Shown here: one piece after another, positions 1 through 5,561 of the stretch
Layout of the letters: the number at the start of each line of letters is the position of its first letter
How positions within the stretch are numbered: the stretch's first letter is position 1
Assembly: GCA_021788565.1 (NCBI GenBank)
Contig: JAJYKO010000312.1
Coordinates: 1 to 6,658, forward strand
Source: Chloroflexota bacterium
GTDB lineage: Bacteria; Chloroflexota; UBA6077
DNA: 6,658 bases
Direction of reading: 5' to 3'
Program-made: the position numbers and the translations under genes
Notes under the pieces: generated by a model
Database searches by the model: none
Seen by the model: the letters and a program-made list of their open reading frames with translations, nothing else
What the model was told of the DNA's origin: nothing

Positions 1-1
1 A

Positions 2-70
2 GAGGAGCTCGATCACCTGCTGAATCCCGAGGCCATGACGGAACCGGGCTTCTCCGCCGGCGAAGGCTGA
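2..70 (+). CDS. C-terminal end of a probable fumarase/aspartate ammonia-lyase family enzyme (partial)
   Basis: Only the last 22 codons are present, reading EELDHLLNPEAMTEPGFSAG then EG and a TGA stop at 68-70. From memory, 'LL(D/N)P..MTEPG' is the typical ending of class II fumarases and aspartate ammonia-lyases, tetrameric enzymes that reversibly add water or ammonia to fumarate. No catalytic residue lies in this fragment, so fumarase, aspartase and related lyases cannot be told apart. The other two plus-strand frames across this stretch do not read like protein. The stop is three bases before the inverted heptad repeat, so that hairpin is the first structure in the 3' end of this gene's transcript. 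Confidence 0.55.
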   Translation, partial: EELDHLLNPEAMTEPGFSAGEG

Positions 71-73
71 ATC

Positions 74-131
74 GAGTAATGAGTGATGAGCGGCCTTCCT
101 ACTCAGCACTCATTACTCATCACTCATTACT
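74..131. repeat. Inverted array of heptanucleotide tandem repeats
   Basis: The right arm (101-131) is a 7-bp tandem array: ACTCAGC, ACTCATT, ACTCATC, ACTCATT, then ACT. The left arm (74-90) is the same unit in reverse complement: GAGTAAT, GAGTGAT, GAG. Because the arms are periodic, they can pair in two registers. Bases 75-90 pair with 116-131 over 16 perfect pairs with a 25-nt loop, and 74-90 pair with 102-118 over 17 positions with one mismatch and an 11-nt loop. No T-run follows, so it is not a standard intrinsic terminator. It resembles the heptanucleotide short tandem repeats described in some cyanobacteria. Whether this unit is dispersed in the genome cannot be seen here. Confidence 0.85.
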
Positions 132-139
132 GCTATAAT
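131..139 (+). promoter_or_regulatory. Extended -10 promoter (TGnTATAAT) next to the heptad repeat
   Basis: TGCTATAAT matches the sigma-70 extended -10 consensus exactly, with the -10 hexamer at 134-139. Its first T is the last base of the repeat array. A -35 is poor: ATTACT at 112-117, inside the array, gives a 16-bp spacer and matches TTGACA at 3 of 6 positions. Extended -10 promoters tolerate a weak -35. Transcription would begin near 145-147, leaving only about a dozen bases before the proposed TTG start at 158. It would serve the small membrane protein and the deaminase. The call rests on the motif match alone. Confidence 0.5.
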
Positions 140-157
140 GATGCCGAGAGGTGGAAT

Positions 158-376
158 TTGAACAGACTCCCCGGACGTACCAGGCCCGGCCAGTACACCT
201 GGCTGCAGGTCATCATGCTCGCCGTCTCTGTAGCGGCGTACCTGCTCGGCGCGGTTCCAGTTGCCGTGGTGTTCCTTCTTGTGGGCACATTCTTCGGCGT
301 CCTCGCCACACTGGGGCGGGTCAAGCAGGCTCAACAGATCAGCCGGCAGATGCCGCGGGGCCGGCGTCGCAGTTAG
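158..376 (+). CDS. Small two-helix membrane protein of unknown function
   Basis: This encodes 72 residues if started at TTG 158. I do not recognise the family. Residues about 15-33 and 35-53 are strongly hydrophobic (LQVIMLAVSVAAYLLG, then VAVVFLLVGTFFGVLATLG) with a Gly-Ala-Val-Pro turn between, so two membrane helices in a hairpin are expected. The N-terminus (NRLPGRTRP) and C-terminus (RQMPRGRRRS) are basic, suggesting both ends face the cytoplasm. TTG is preferred because GAGAGG (146-151) precedes it by 6 bases. Earlier in-frame starts (GTG 83, ATG 86) lie in the heptad repeat, lack a ribosome site and precede the predicted transcription start. The gene ends 18 bases before the dCMP deaminase ATG, so the two are probably co-transcribed. 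The other plus-strand frame here gives a Cys/Arg/His-rich product unlike a real protein. Confidence 0.6.
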   Translation: MNRLPGRTRPGQYTWLQVIMLAVSVAAYLLGAVPVAVVFLLVGTFFGVLATLGRVKQAQQISRQMPRGRRRS

Positions 377-394
377 GCCTCCTGGAGAATTCAA

Positions 395-940
395 ATGGAT
401 AGACCCGGCTGGGATGAGTATTTCATGGGCATCGCGCACCACGTTGCGAGCCGTGCCAACTGCTCCAGGCGCAAGGTCGGCGCCATAATCGTGGTCGGCA
501 GAAGTATAGTCAGCACGGGGTACAATGGCACGCCCATGGGAGTCCGCAACTGCTTCGAGGGCGGCTGTCTCCGATGCGCCTCGGAGGTCCCTTCGGGTCA
601 GGGATACGATACCTGCACCTGCGTCCACGCCGAGGCGAATGCCATCCTCCTCGCTGCGCGCCATGGCACTGCTGTCGAAGGCGGCATCCTCTACAGCACC
701 TACCGTCCTTGCTTCGGCTGCTTGAAGGAATCCATCCAGGCAGGCATCAAGGAAATCGTCTACCAGGTGGGCGCTCCATATGAGAACGAGCTGGAAGAAG
801 CCTATCAGAGTCTCAAGGAGGAGTCAGGGATCGGCTTCCGTCAGTTCAAGCCGGATCAGCTGGGGACTCTCCAGCAGGACCATGGCGACAAGAGCGCCAT
901 CCATTTGCACGAGTTGAAGCTCGAGAAGCCTGCCAACTAG
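395..940 (+). CDS. Deoxycytidylate (dCMP) deaminase family protein, zinc-dependent
   Basis: This 181-residue cytidine/deoxycytidylate deaminase-fold protein probably converts dCMP to dUMP, feeding thymidylate synthesis in the cytoplasm. The catalytic zinc site is complete: HAE at 78-80 (His ligand, Glu proton shuttle) and PCFGC at 105-109 (two Cys ligands). The N-terminal part has the usual dCMP-deaminase signatures, NCSRRKVGAII (22-32) and STGYNGTP (40-47). A Cys-rich stretch (53-76: C53, C58, C61, C74, C76) precedes the active-site His and may bind a second, structural zinc. The length is typical for the family, with a charged C-terminal tail after about residue 150. ATG 395 follows GGAGA (384-388) by 6 bases. 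It lies 18 bp downstream of the small membrane protein and converges on the RRM gene. A ComEB-like role in DNA uptake is sometimes attached to this family, but nothing here supports it. Confidence 0.9.
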   Translation: MDRPGWDEYFMGIAHHVASRANCSRRKVGAIIVVGRSIVSTGYNGTPMGVRNCFEGGCLRCASEVPSGQGYDTCTCVHAEANAILLAARHGTAVEGGILYSTYRPCFGCLKESIQAGIKEIVYQVGAPYENELEEAYQSLKEESGIGFRQFKPDQLGTLQQDHGDKSAIHLHELKLEKPAN

Positions 941-998
941 GGTATCGTTCTGTGAGAACAGGTGCCTGCCGAAGTCTCCACTATCACGGTGGCACGGA

Positions 999-1022
999 GG
1001 GCCGCATCGTATGGTACGGCCC
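999..1022. terminator. Weak hairpin between convergent deaminase and RRM genes
   Basis: GGGCCG (999-1004) pairs with CGGCCC (1017-1022) around a 12-nt loop that can form an extra CAT/ATG pairing (1005-1007 with 1011-1013). It lies in the 151-bp space between two convergent genes, where a bidirectional terminator would be expected. No T-run follows on either strand, so intrinsic termination would be poor. A second small hairpin, GTTCT-GTG-AGAAC (947-959), sits just after the deaminase stop. The rest of 941-1091 has no convincing gene or signal. Confidence 0.25.
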
Positions 1023-1091
1023 CCCGAATCTGCGACCAGCTGCCAACTGCGAGTGCTGCTGGGATAGACGCCTCAGAAACCGCCGAAGCGG

Positions 1092-1388
1092 CTAGTACCC
1101 GAACCCAGTTCCACGCCGAGACCCAGTCCCACCACGCTCTTCGCGCGCCATCGCTGGGTTCACCCTAAGTTGCCGGCCGTCCATTGTGTACCCGTCGAAC
1201 ATGCGGATCGCGTTCTCCGCATCCGCGTCGGTAGCCATCTCCACAAAGCCGAATCCACGGGACCGGCCAGTATCTCGCTCCGACATCACTTGCGCGGACT
1301 CGACGGTGCCCGCCTGACTAAACAGGCTCCTAAGGTCGTCGTCGGCAACCGTGTACGGAAGGTTCCCGACGTACAGCCGCTTGGCCAT
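1092..1388 (-). CDS. Single-RRM RNA-binding protein with Gly/Arg-rich tail
   Basis: This 98-residue protein is one RNA recognition motif plus a short tail. RNP2 is LYVGNL (5-10) and RNP1 is RGFGFVEM (44-51), so the aromatic residues that stack on RNA bases are present (Y6, F46, F48). The domain ends near residue 80 and is followed by AREERGGTGSRRGTGFGY, a Gly/Arg tail as in the small cyanobacterial Rbp proteins and plant glycine-rich RNA-binding proteins. It probably binds single-stranded RNA as a chaperone. In cyanobacteria several such proteins are cold-induced, but regulation here is unknown. ATG 1388 is chosen because MAKRLYVGNL is the standard N-terminus and GAGGT (1396-1400 on this strand) sits 7 bases upstream. 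The frame stays open to 1457 but that extension is not RRM-like. It converges with the deaminase gene and is divergent from the zinc-ribbon gene. Confidence 0.92.
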   Translation of the reverse strand: MAKRLYVGNLPYTVADDDLRSLFSQAGTVESAQVMSERDTGRSRGFGFVEMATDADAENAIRMFDGYTMDGRQLRVNPAMAREERGGTGSRRGTGFGY

Positions 1389-1693
1389 TCTACTTACCTC
1401 ACACTTCTCAACACAATCCAGATACGCCCCGGAAGCTGTAACGCTACCAAGACTCACTTGAATGCGCGCAAGTCTCGTGCCACCAGTTTCCTTCGTTGAG
1501 CTCCCAAAAGCTATAGACCCCTACCGGGAATTGCGCTATATTGGAGTTGAGGCTGCTCTCCCAGGTCTTGGTGCGGGCCGCGGTGTCCCAAGCAATGCCA
1601 CCGGTTGCTGAGACAACACGATAGCTGTCGCTCTGTGGCCCAGAGACGATGCCGATGATGCCGGTTGCAGTGTAAGTCAAGGAGAGTTCACCC
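1389..1693. other. 305-bp divergent spacer between the RRM and zinc-ribbon genes
   Basis: This spacer must hold the start signals of both divergent genes, but I find no promoter with two good hexamers. TATATT (1537-1542, plus strand) is a possible -10 without a convincing -35, and CTATAG (1511-1516) reads as a weak -10 on either strand. No tRNA, long inverted repeat or terminator is evident. A minus-strand open frame (1444-1695 from its ATG) has a surprisingly protein-like translation. It lacks a well-spaced ribosome site and its ATG overlaps the zinc-ribbon ATG on the other strand, so I do not call it a gene. The spacer is long for two such small genes and may include structured 5' leaders. 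Confidence 0.5.
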
Positions 1694-2023
1694 ATGTCCT
1701 TCACCGACAGGACGCTGACCTGCCGCGACTGCGGCGCGCAGTTCACCTTCACGGCAGGGGAGCAGGAGTTCTACGCCAGCAAGGGATTCTCCAACGATCC
1801 AGCCAGATGTCCGAGCTGTCGCTCATCCCACAGGGCGCAACGATCTGCTGGCAGCTTCTCTGAGGGCAGAACTGGGAGCAGGCTGGAACGTGAGACTCGC
1901 CCGGTCTATACCGCGGTGTGTGCCAACTGCGGCGGGGAGGCGCTGCTGCCGTTCGCCCCTCGTGGCGACAAGCCAGTGTACTGCTCCAGCTGTTTCAACA
2001 AGATGCGAGGCGGCTACAAGTAG
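1694..2023 (+). CDS. Double zinc-ribbon protein (CxxC-x25-CxxC plus CxxC-x17-CxxC)
   Basis: This 109-residue protein has eight cysteines in two four-Cys knuckles. The N-terminal one is C10-x2-C13-x25-C39-x2-C42, resembling the 'probable zinc-ribbon domain' (zf-trcl) family. The C-terminal one is C76-x2-C79-x17-C97-x2-C100, matching the spacing of the family named CxxC-x17-CxxC. Each should bind one zinc. They are joined by a Ser/Arg-rich linker (about 43-70). The biochemical role of these families is not established, although nucleic-acid binding is common among such small ribbons. ATG 1694 follows GGAGAG (1681-1686) by 7 bases. It is divergent from the RRM gene and converges on livF. There is no signal peptide or membrane segment, so it should be cytoplasmic. 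Confidence 0.88.
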   Translation: MSFTDRTLTCRDCGAQFTFTAGEQEFYASKGFSNDPARCPSCRSSHRAQRSAGSFSEGRTGSRLERETRPVYTAVCANCGGEALLPFAPRGDKPVYCSSCFNKMRGGYK

Positions 2024-2043
2024 GGAACAGAGGACACAAGAAG

Positions 2044-2085
2044 AGGCGGGCCGGAAGCGGTGGCTCCAGTCCGCCTTCGTCATTT
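2044..2085. terminator. Probable bidirectional terminator between the zinc-ribbon gene and livF
   Basis: AGGCGG (2044-2049) pairs with CCGCCT (2071-2076), and an inner GCC/GGC (2050-2052 with 2062-2064) extends the stem. On the plus strand it is followed by TCGTCATTTT, on the minus strand by CTTCTTGTGT, so both sides have some U-richness but no clean U-tract. The placement in the 106-bp gap between convergent genes (stops at 2023 and 2130) fits a shared terminator. The internal loop is asymmetric, so efficiency is uncertain. Confidence 0.4.
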
Positions 2086-2129
2086 TCCGTTCGCCCCCGG
2101 ATCCCGGTCCCCTGACAGCTGCCCCCCTG

Positions 2130-2849
2130 CTAAGTCTCGATCGTGTCTCCCAGGTAGGCGGCGCGGATCTTAGGATCTTCACGCAGCTTCGCCGCATCGC
2201 CGGACAGCACTACTTCCCCCGTCTCGAGCACGTAGGCCCGGGAGGCAATGGACAGTGCCATGAAGGCATTTTGCTCCACGAGCAAAACGGTTGTGCCGGC
2301 CTTGTTGATCTCCTGGATTATGTCAAACACCTGCTGAACCAGGATCGGCGACAGCCCCATCGACGGCTCGTCGAGCATCAGCAGTTTGGGAGAGGACATA
2401 AGCCCGCGCCCCATCGCCAGCATCTGCTGCTCGCCACCGGAGAGCGTGCCAGCAGGCTGCTTTATCCGTTCCTTCAGGCGCGGGAATCGGGCGAACACTC
2501 GCTCCAGATTCTGTGAAACCTGGTTGCGATCGTTAATCGTAAACGCGCCCAGCAACAGGTTGTCGTGCACCGAGAGGTTGGCAAACACCTTGCGACCCTC
2601 GGGAACGTGACTTATGCCGTCGGACACGATCAGGTGAGGAGAACGACTAGTGATGTCGGCTCCCTTGAACTTGATGCTCCCGCCCTTGGGCCGCATCACT
2701 CCTGAGACCGTCTTGAGCGTTGTGCTCTTGCCGGCACCGTTGGCGCCGATGAGGGTCACGATCTCCCCCTCATCCAGATCGAACGACACACCCTTGAGAG
2801 CCTGGATGGCCCCGTAAAACACATTCAAGCCGTCAACCTGGAGTAGCAT
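2130..2849 (-). CDS. livF: Branched-chain amino acid ABC transporter ATPase LivF
   Basis: This 239-residue protein is one of two cytoplasmic ATPases powering the transporter. Walker A is GANGAGKST (35-43), the ABC signature LSGGEQQ (136-142) and Walker B KLLMLDEP (155-162), followed by the D-loop region SMGLSP. Two features mark LivF rather than LivG: VPEGRKVF (82-89) at the Q-loop and VEQN (191-194) where most ABC ATPases have the switch His. Full length and no defects. ATG 2849 gives the usual MLLQV start and shares one base with the livG stop (TGATG). A GTG directly before it (2852) would lengthen the protein by one residue. A G-rich ribosome site (AAGGGGGTGG) lies inside the end of livG, so translation is probably coupled. 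It is the last gene of the operon. Confidence 0.95.
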   Translation of the reverse strand: MLLQVDGLNVFYGAIQALKGVSFDLDEGEIVTLIGANGAGKSTTLKTVSGVMRPKGGSIKFKGADITSRSPHLIVSDGISHVPEGRKVFANLSVHDNLLLGAFTINDRNQVSQNLERVFARFPRLKERIKQPAGTLSGGEQQMLAMGRGLMSSPKLLMLDEPSMGLSPILVQQVFDIIQEINKAGTTVLLVEQNAFMALSIASRAYVLETGEVVLSGDAAKLREDPKIRAAYLGDTIET

Positions 2850-3616
2850 CACGCCACCCCCTTCCCGAGGTACGCCTCGACAACCTTCGGGTTCCCCTGA
2901 ATCTGAGCGGGCGTTCCCTCGGCTATCTCCTCTCCGAAGTCCATCACCACGATCCGCTCGCAGATCCCCATCACGACCTTCATCTGGTGTTCTATGAGCA
3001 GAATCGCCAGATTAAACCGCTCCCGAATGAAGTGAATGGACTCCATCAGAGTGCGCACTTCGGCCGGGTTCATGCCGGCAGCCGGCTCGTCCAGCAGCAG
3101 CAAGCGAGGCTGCGTGGCGAGAGCGCGAGCTATCTCGAGCCGGCGCTGCTCACCGTAAGGCAGGCCCGCGGCCAGTTCATCCTGCTTTGCGTCGAGCGAG
3201 AAGAGAGCCAGCAGCTCCTGCGCTTCTTCGGTCAGCCTCCGCTCTTCCAGCCCGAAACCCGGCCCTCTGAGCATAGCCTGAGTGAGGCCATATTTGACAC
3301 GGCAGTTGAATGCTACCCTCACGTTATCCAGTACCGATAGACCGCTGAAGAGCCTGATATTCTGAAAGGTCCGCGCGATACCGAGCTTCGTGACGTCATG
3401 AGGAGCGACCCCACGAAGGCTTTTCGAGTCCAGCAGGATGTCTCCGCTGGTGGGCTCGTAGTGCCCGGTGATCAGGTTGAAGACCGTCGTCTTCCCCGCG
3501 CCGTTGGGCCCAATCAATCCCATCAACTCTCTCGGCTCGATCTCGAAGGAGATGTCGTTGACGGCTTTGAGGCCGCCGAAACTCTTGGTTAGGTTACTGA
3601 CTTTCAGCAGCGGCAC
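2849..3616 (-). CDS. livG: Branched-chain amino acid ABC transporter ATPase LivG
   Basis: This 255-residue ATPase partners LivF. Walker A is GPNGAGKTT (36-44), the Q-loop glutamine is in TFQN (Q85), and the signature is the LivG form LPYGEQRR (152-159). Walker B is RLLLLDEP (171-178), with the switch His at 210 in IEHQM. The C-terminal AEGTPAQIQGNPKVVEAYLG is the LivG-type ending (BCA_ABC_TP_C region). The start is GTG at 3616, preceded by AGAGG (3624-3628 on this strand) with 7-base spacing, giving the standard MPLLKVSNLTKSFGG. The first 23 bases overlap the 3' end of livM, so ribosomes finishing livM pass over this start. It overlaps livF by one base. All ATP-binding and hydrolysis residues are intact. 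Confidence 0.95.
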   Translation of the reverse strand: MPLLKVSNLTKSFGGLKAVNDISFEIEPRELMGLIGPNGAGKTTVFNLITGHYEPTSGDILLDSKSLRGVAPHDVTKLGIARTFQNIRLFSGLSVLDNVRVAFNCRVKYGLTQAMLRGPGFGLEERRLTEEAQELLALFSLDAKQDELAAGLPYGEQRRLEIARALATQPRLLLLDEPAAGMNPAEVRTLMESIHFIRERFNLAILLIEHQMKVVMGICERIVVMDFGEEIAEGTPAQIQGNPKVVEAYLGKGVA

Positions 3617-4595
3617 TTCGTGGCCTCTTCTCGATTCTCTTGACTTTGGGAGCCTTCAGGAATGGGAACTCCGTCCCACCAAGCAGCCCTGTCGGACGCA
3701 TGAGCATCACGACTATTAGCAGCAGCGGATAGATTACGTATCGATAGTCCAACATGCCCTGCGGAAGAATGACTCGCAGCCCTTCGAGAAGGAACGTCCA
3801 GCCGAAGGAGGCGATAATCGTGCCGCTTATGCTCCCCAGACCACCCAGCACCACGATCAAGAGCAGATTGATCGACTGGACAAAGTCGAAGTCGCTCGGA
3901 TGGAGGAAGACGTACAGGTGAGCGTACAGGGCACCAGCCACACCTGCGTAGAAGCAACCCATTACGAAGGCAGTCGTCTTGTACTTCGTCGTGTTGACGC
4001 CCATGGAAGAGGCCGCGATCTCGTCATCACGAATCGCGAGAGTGGCGCGGCCGTGGCTCGAGTACAGAAAGTTCCGCATCACTATGATGGCCAGAATGGT
4101 AGCCGCCGCTACCCATGGCCAGCTGGTCAGCTTAGGGATGCCCGTCATGCCGCGCGCCCCTCCCATCGCGGGAACGAATTGGTCGGCGTTGTCGAAGAAG
4201 ACCTTGACTATGAAACCGAACCCAAGGGTCGCGATCCCAAGATAGTCAGACCGCAGCCGAAGGATGGGCATCCCGATCAGGAAGCCAATGATCGCCGCCA
4301 ACAAGCCGCCAACGATGATCGCGAACAGAAACCCGAGCAGGTTGTCCCCGGTCCACTCCTTTGTGATCAGTGCGGCCGCGTATGCGCCGATGCCGTAAAA
4401 GGCGATGTGTCCCAGCGAAAACTGACCGTTGAAACCATAGATGATGTTCAGCCCCAGGCTGGCGATCGTGACGATGCAGGCATACTGCAAGATCATCTGC
4501 CAGTACCCGTTGACCACGTCGGCTGAAAACAGCACCTGTATGACGGCGGCAACTGCTACCGCCGCGATGATGTAGAGCGCCTCAGGCCGCTTCAT
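3594..4595 (-). CDS. livM: Branched-chain amino acid ABC transporter permease LivM
   Basis: This 333-residue inner-membrane permease pairs with LivH to form the translocation path. Hydrophobic segments run from about residue 7 to 305, eight or nine helices. Family marks include LGLNIIYGFNGQFSLGHIAF (47-66) and the cytoplasmic coupling segment GRATLAIRDDEIAASSMGVN that contacts the ATPases. Late in the protein come VVLGGLGSISGT and LMRPTGLLGG. The last 25 or so residues form a basic, polar tail (KAPKVKRIEKRPRSAAAESQ). ATG 4595 has an AGGAGG ribosome site (4600-4605 on this strand) 4 bases away, which overlaps the livH stop codon. The gene starts 8 bp after livH and ends 23 bp inside livG. Confidence 0.95.
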   Translation of the reverse strand: MKRPEALYIIAAVAVAAVIQVLFSADVVNGYWQMILQYACIVTIASLGLNIIYGFNGQFSLGHIAFYGIGAYAAALITKEWTGDNLLGFLFAIIVGGLLAAIIGFLIGMPILRLRSDYLGIATLGFGFIVKVFFDNADQFVPAMGGARGMTGIPKLTSWPWVAAATILAIIVMRNFLYSSHGRATLAIRDDEIAASSMGVNTTKYKTTAFVMGCFYAGVAGALYAHLYVFLHPSDFDFVQSINLLLIVVLGGLGSISGTIIASFGWTFLLEGLRVILPQGMLDYRYVIYPLLLIVVMLMRPTGLLGGTEFPFLKAPKVKRIEKRPRSAAAESQ

Positions 4596-4599
4596 CGTG

Positions 4600-4606
4600 C
4601 CTCCTA
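4600..4606 (-). promoter_or_regulatory. Ribosome site of livM fused to the livH stop codon
   Basis: On the minus strand the junction reads TAGGAGGCACGATG. The livH stop TAG (4606-4604) overlaps the perfect AGGAGG site (4605-4600), and livM starts 4 bases later. A ribosome terminating on livH sits on the livM site, which supports coupled, roughly equal production of the two permease subunits. Confidence 0.75.
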
Positions 4607-5515
4607 GACCTTATCGGTCTCGCGCTTGCCCAGTAACCCGGTGGGTTTGATCATCAATACGATGATCAGGATAGCGAAGGCCACCGCATCCTTCCAGGTG
4701 GTGGAGATGAAGGCCGCTGTCAGCACCTCTGCCTGACCCATGATGAGTGCTCCCAGCATTGCGCCGGGGATGATCCCGATCCCGCCCAGCACCGCCGCCA
4801 CAAACGCTTTAATGCCAGGCATCAACCCCATGAAAGTCTGCACCTGTGGATAAGCCATGGCGTACAGAATGCCTCCCACCGCGGCCAGGGCAGATCCCAA
4901 AGCAAACGTAAACGATACCACGACGTCCACGTTGACGCCCATCAAAGTCGCGGTGTCGTAATCGTAGGAGACCCCGCGCATCGCAAGACCCATCTTGGTC
5001 CTGAATACAACGTATTGAAGCAGCGCCAGGAACAGCAGCGTTACCACCAGAACGATGACCTGAATGTTGGATATTGTCAGGTCGCCTATGTGGATCACGT
5101 TAGTCACGGCGATTGGCAGCGGGAAGATGCGGATGTCGGGACCAAACACGAACCTGAGACTGGTCCCGTACTCCAGGAAAAGCGAGACGCCGATGGCCGT
5201 GATGAGGGATGCGATTCGGGGTGCGCTCCGGAGCGGGCGATAGGCGAATCTTTCGATCGCCACTCCCAGGACTGTACAGACGATGATGGCCAGAAGGAGC
5301 GCCGGAATGAGCACCCAGCCACCAAGGCCAGAGCTGCCCAGGCCGCGAATTACGAAGAAGCCCACAAACGCGCCAACCATGAAGACGTCGCCGTGGGCGA
5401 AGTTGATCAGCCTGATAATGCCGTACACCATGGTGTAGCCCAGGGCGATCAGCGCGTAGACGAGGCCGAGCTGGAGGCCGTTCACCACCTGCTGGGCGAA
5501 ATATGTCAGGTCCAT
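4604..5515 (-). CDS. livH: Branched-chain amino acid ABC transporter permease LivH
   Basis: This 303-residue inner-membrane permease is the partner of LivM. About eight hydrophobic segments are visible. The N-terminal QQVVNGLQLGLVYALIALGY (8-27), followed by TMVYGIIRLINFAHGD, is the hallmark of LivH. The cytoplasmic coupling segment is GLAMRGVSYDYDTATLMGVN (176-195), where the family more often shows 'R.v..d...A.lmGin'. The C-terminus has AAVLGGIGIIPGAMLGALI and a final MIKPTGLLGKRE. ATG 5515 is preceded by GAGGAG (5522-5527 on this strand) with 6-base spacing. The livJ stop lies 96 bp upstream, and that gap holds a strong hairpin. There are no truncations or frameshifts. Confidence 0.95.
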   Translation of the reverse strand: MDLTYFAQQVVNGLQLGLVYALIALGYTMVYGIIRLINFAHGDVFMVGAFVGFFVIRGLGSSGLGGWVLIPALLLAIIVCTVLGVAIERFAYRPLRSAPRIASLITAIGVSLFLEYGTSLRFVFGPDIRIFPLPIAVTNVIHIGDLTISNIQVIVLVVTLLFLALLQYVVFRTKMGLAMRGVSYDYDTATLMGVNVDVVVSFTFALGSALAAVGGILYAMAYPQVQTFMGLMPGIKAFVAAVLGGIGIIPGAMLGALIMGQAEVLTAAFISTTWKDAVAFAILIIVLMIKPTGLLGKRETDKV

Positions 5516-5561
5516 TGCCGACTCCTCTGAAGGTGTGGGTGCCGCCGCCGCCCCTACGACT

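Noticed and set aside
74..131. CRISPR-like array
   Set aside because: The units are only 7 bp, directly adjacent without spacers, and no cas gene is present.
83..157. Upstream extension of the small membrane protein to GTG 83 or ATG 86
   Set aside because: The extra residues are encoded by the heptad repeat, there is no ribosome site ahead of them, and they lie upstream of the predicted transcription start.
113..664. Long minus-strand open frame (183 codons) antisense to the small membrane protein and the deaminase
   Set aside because: It is a shadow of the real plus-strand genes. The translation has no recognisable domain, and the plus-strand deaminase has a complete catalytic motif set.
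1389..1457. Upstream extension of the RRM protein by 23 codons
   Set aside because: RRM proteins of this type begin directly with M-x-x-x-LYVGNL, and GAGGT sits at good spacing ahead of ATG 1388. The extension has no family similarity.
1170..1499. Plus-strand open frame (109 codons) across the RRM gene and spacer
   Set aside because: It is antisense to a clear RRM and has no domain or ribosome site.
1389..1693. tRNA or other structured RNA gene in the divergent spacer
   Set aside because: No cloverleaf-compatible stems, T-loop consensus or strong hairpin were seen.
1890..2516. Plus-strand open frame (208 codons) spanning the zinc-ribbon 3' end, the intergenic gap and the livF 3' half
   Set aside because: It runs through two unambiguous genes in other frames and crosses the terminator region. 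The composition is that of a shadow frame.
2130..2849. Apparent loss of key residues in LivF (Glu at the Q-loop position, Gln at the switch-His position)
   Set aside because: VPEGR..F and LVEQN are the normal LivF forms of these motifs, not defects.
3900..4526. Plus-strand open frame antisense to livM
   Set aside because: It has the highly charged composition expected from the reverse complement of a membrane protein gene. livM is intact.
5015..5530. Plus-strand open frame antisense to livH
   Set aside because: It has the same pattern: a polar, charged translation arising from the complement of hydrophobic codons.
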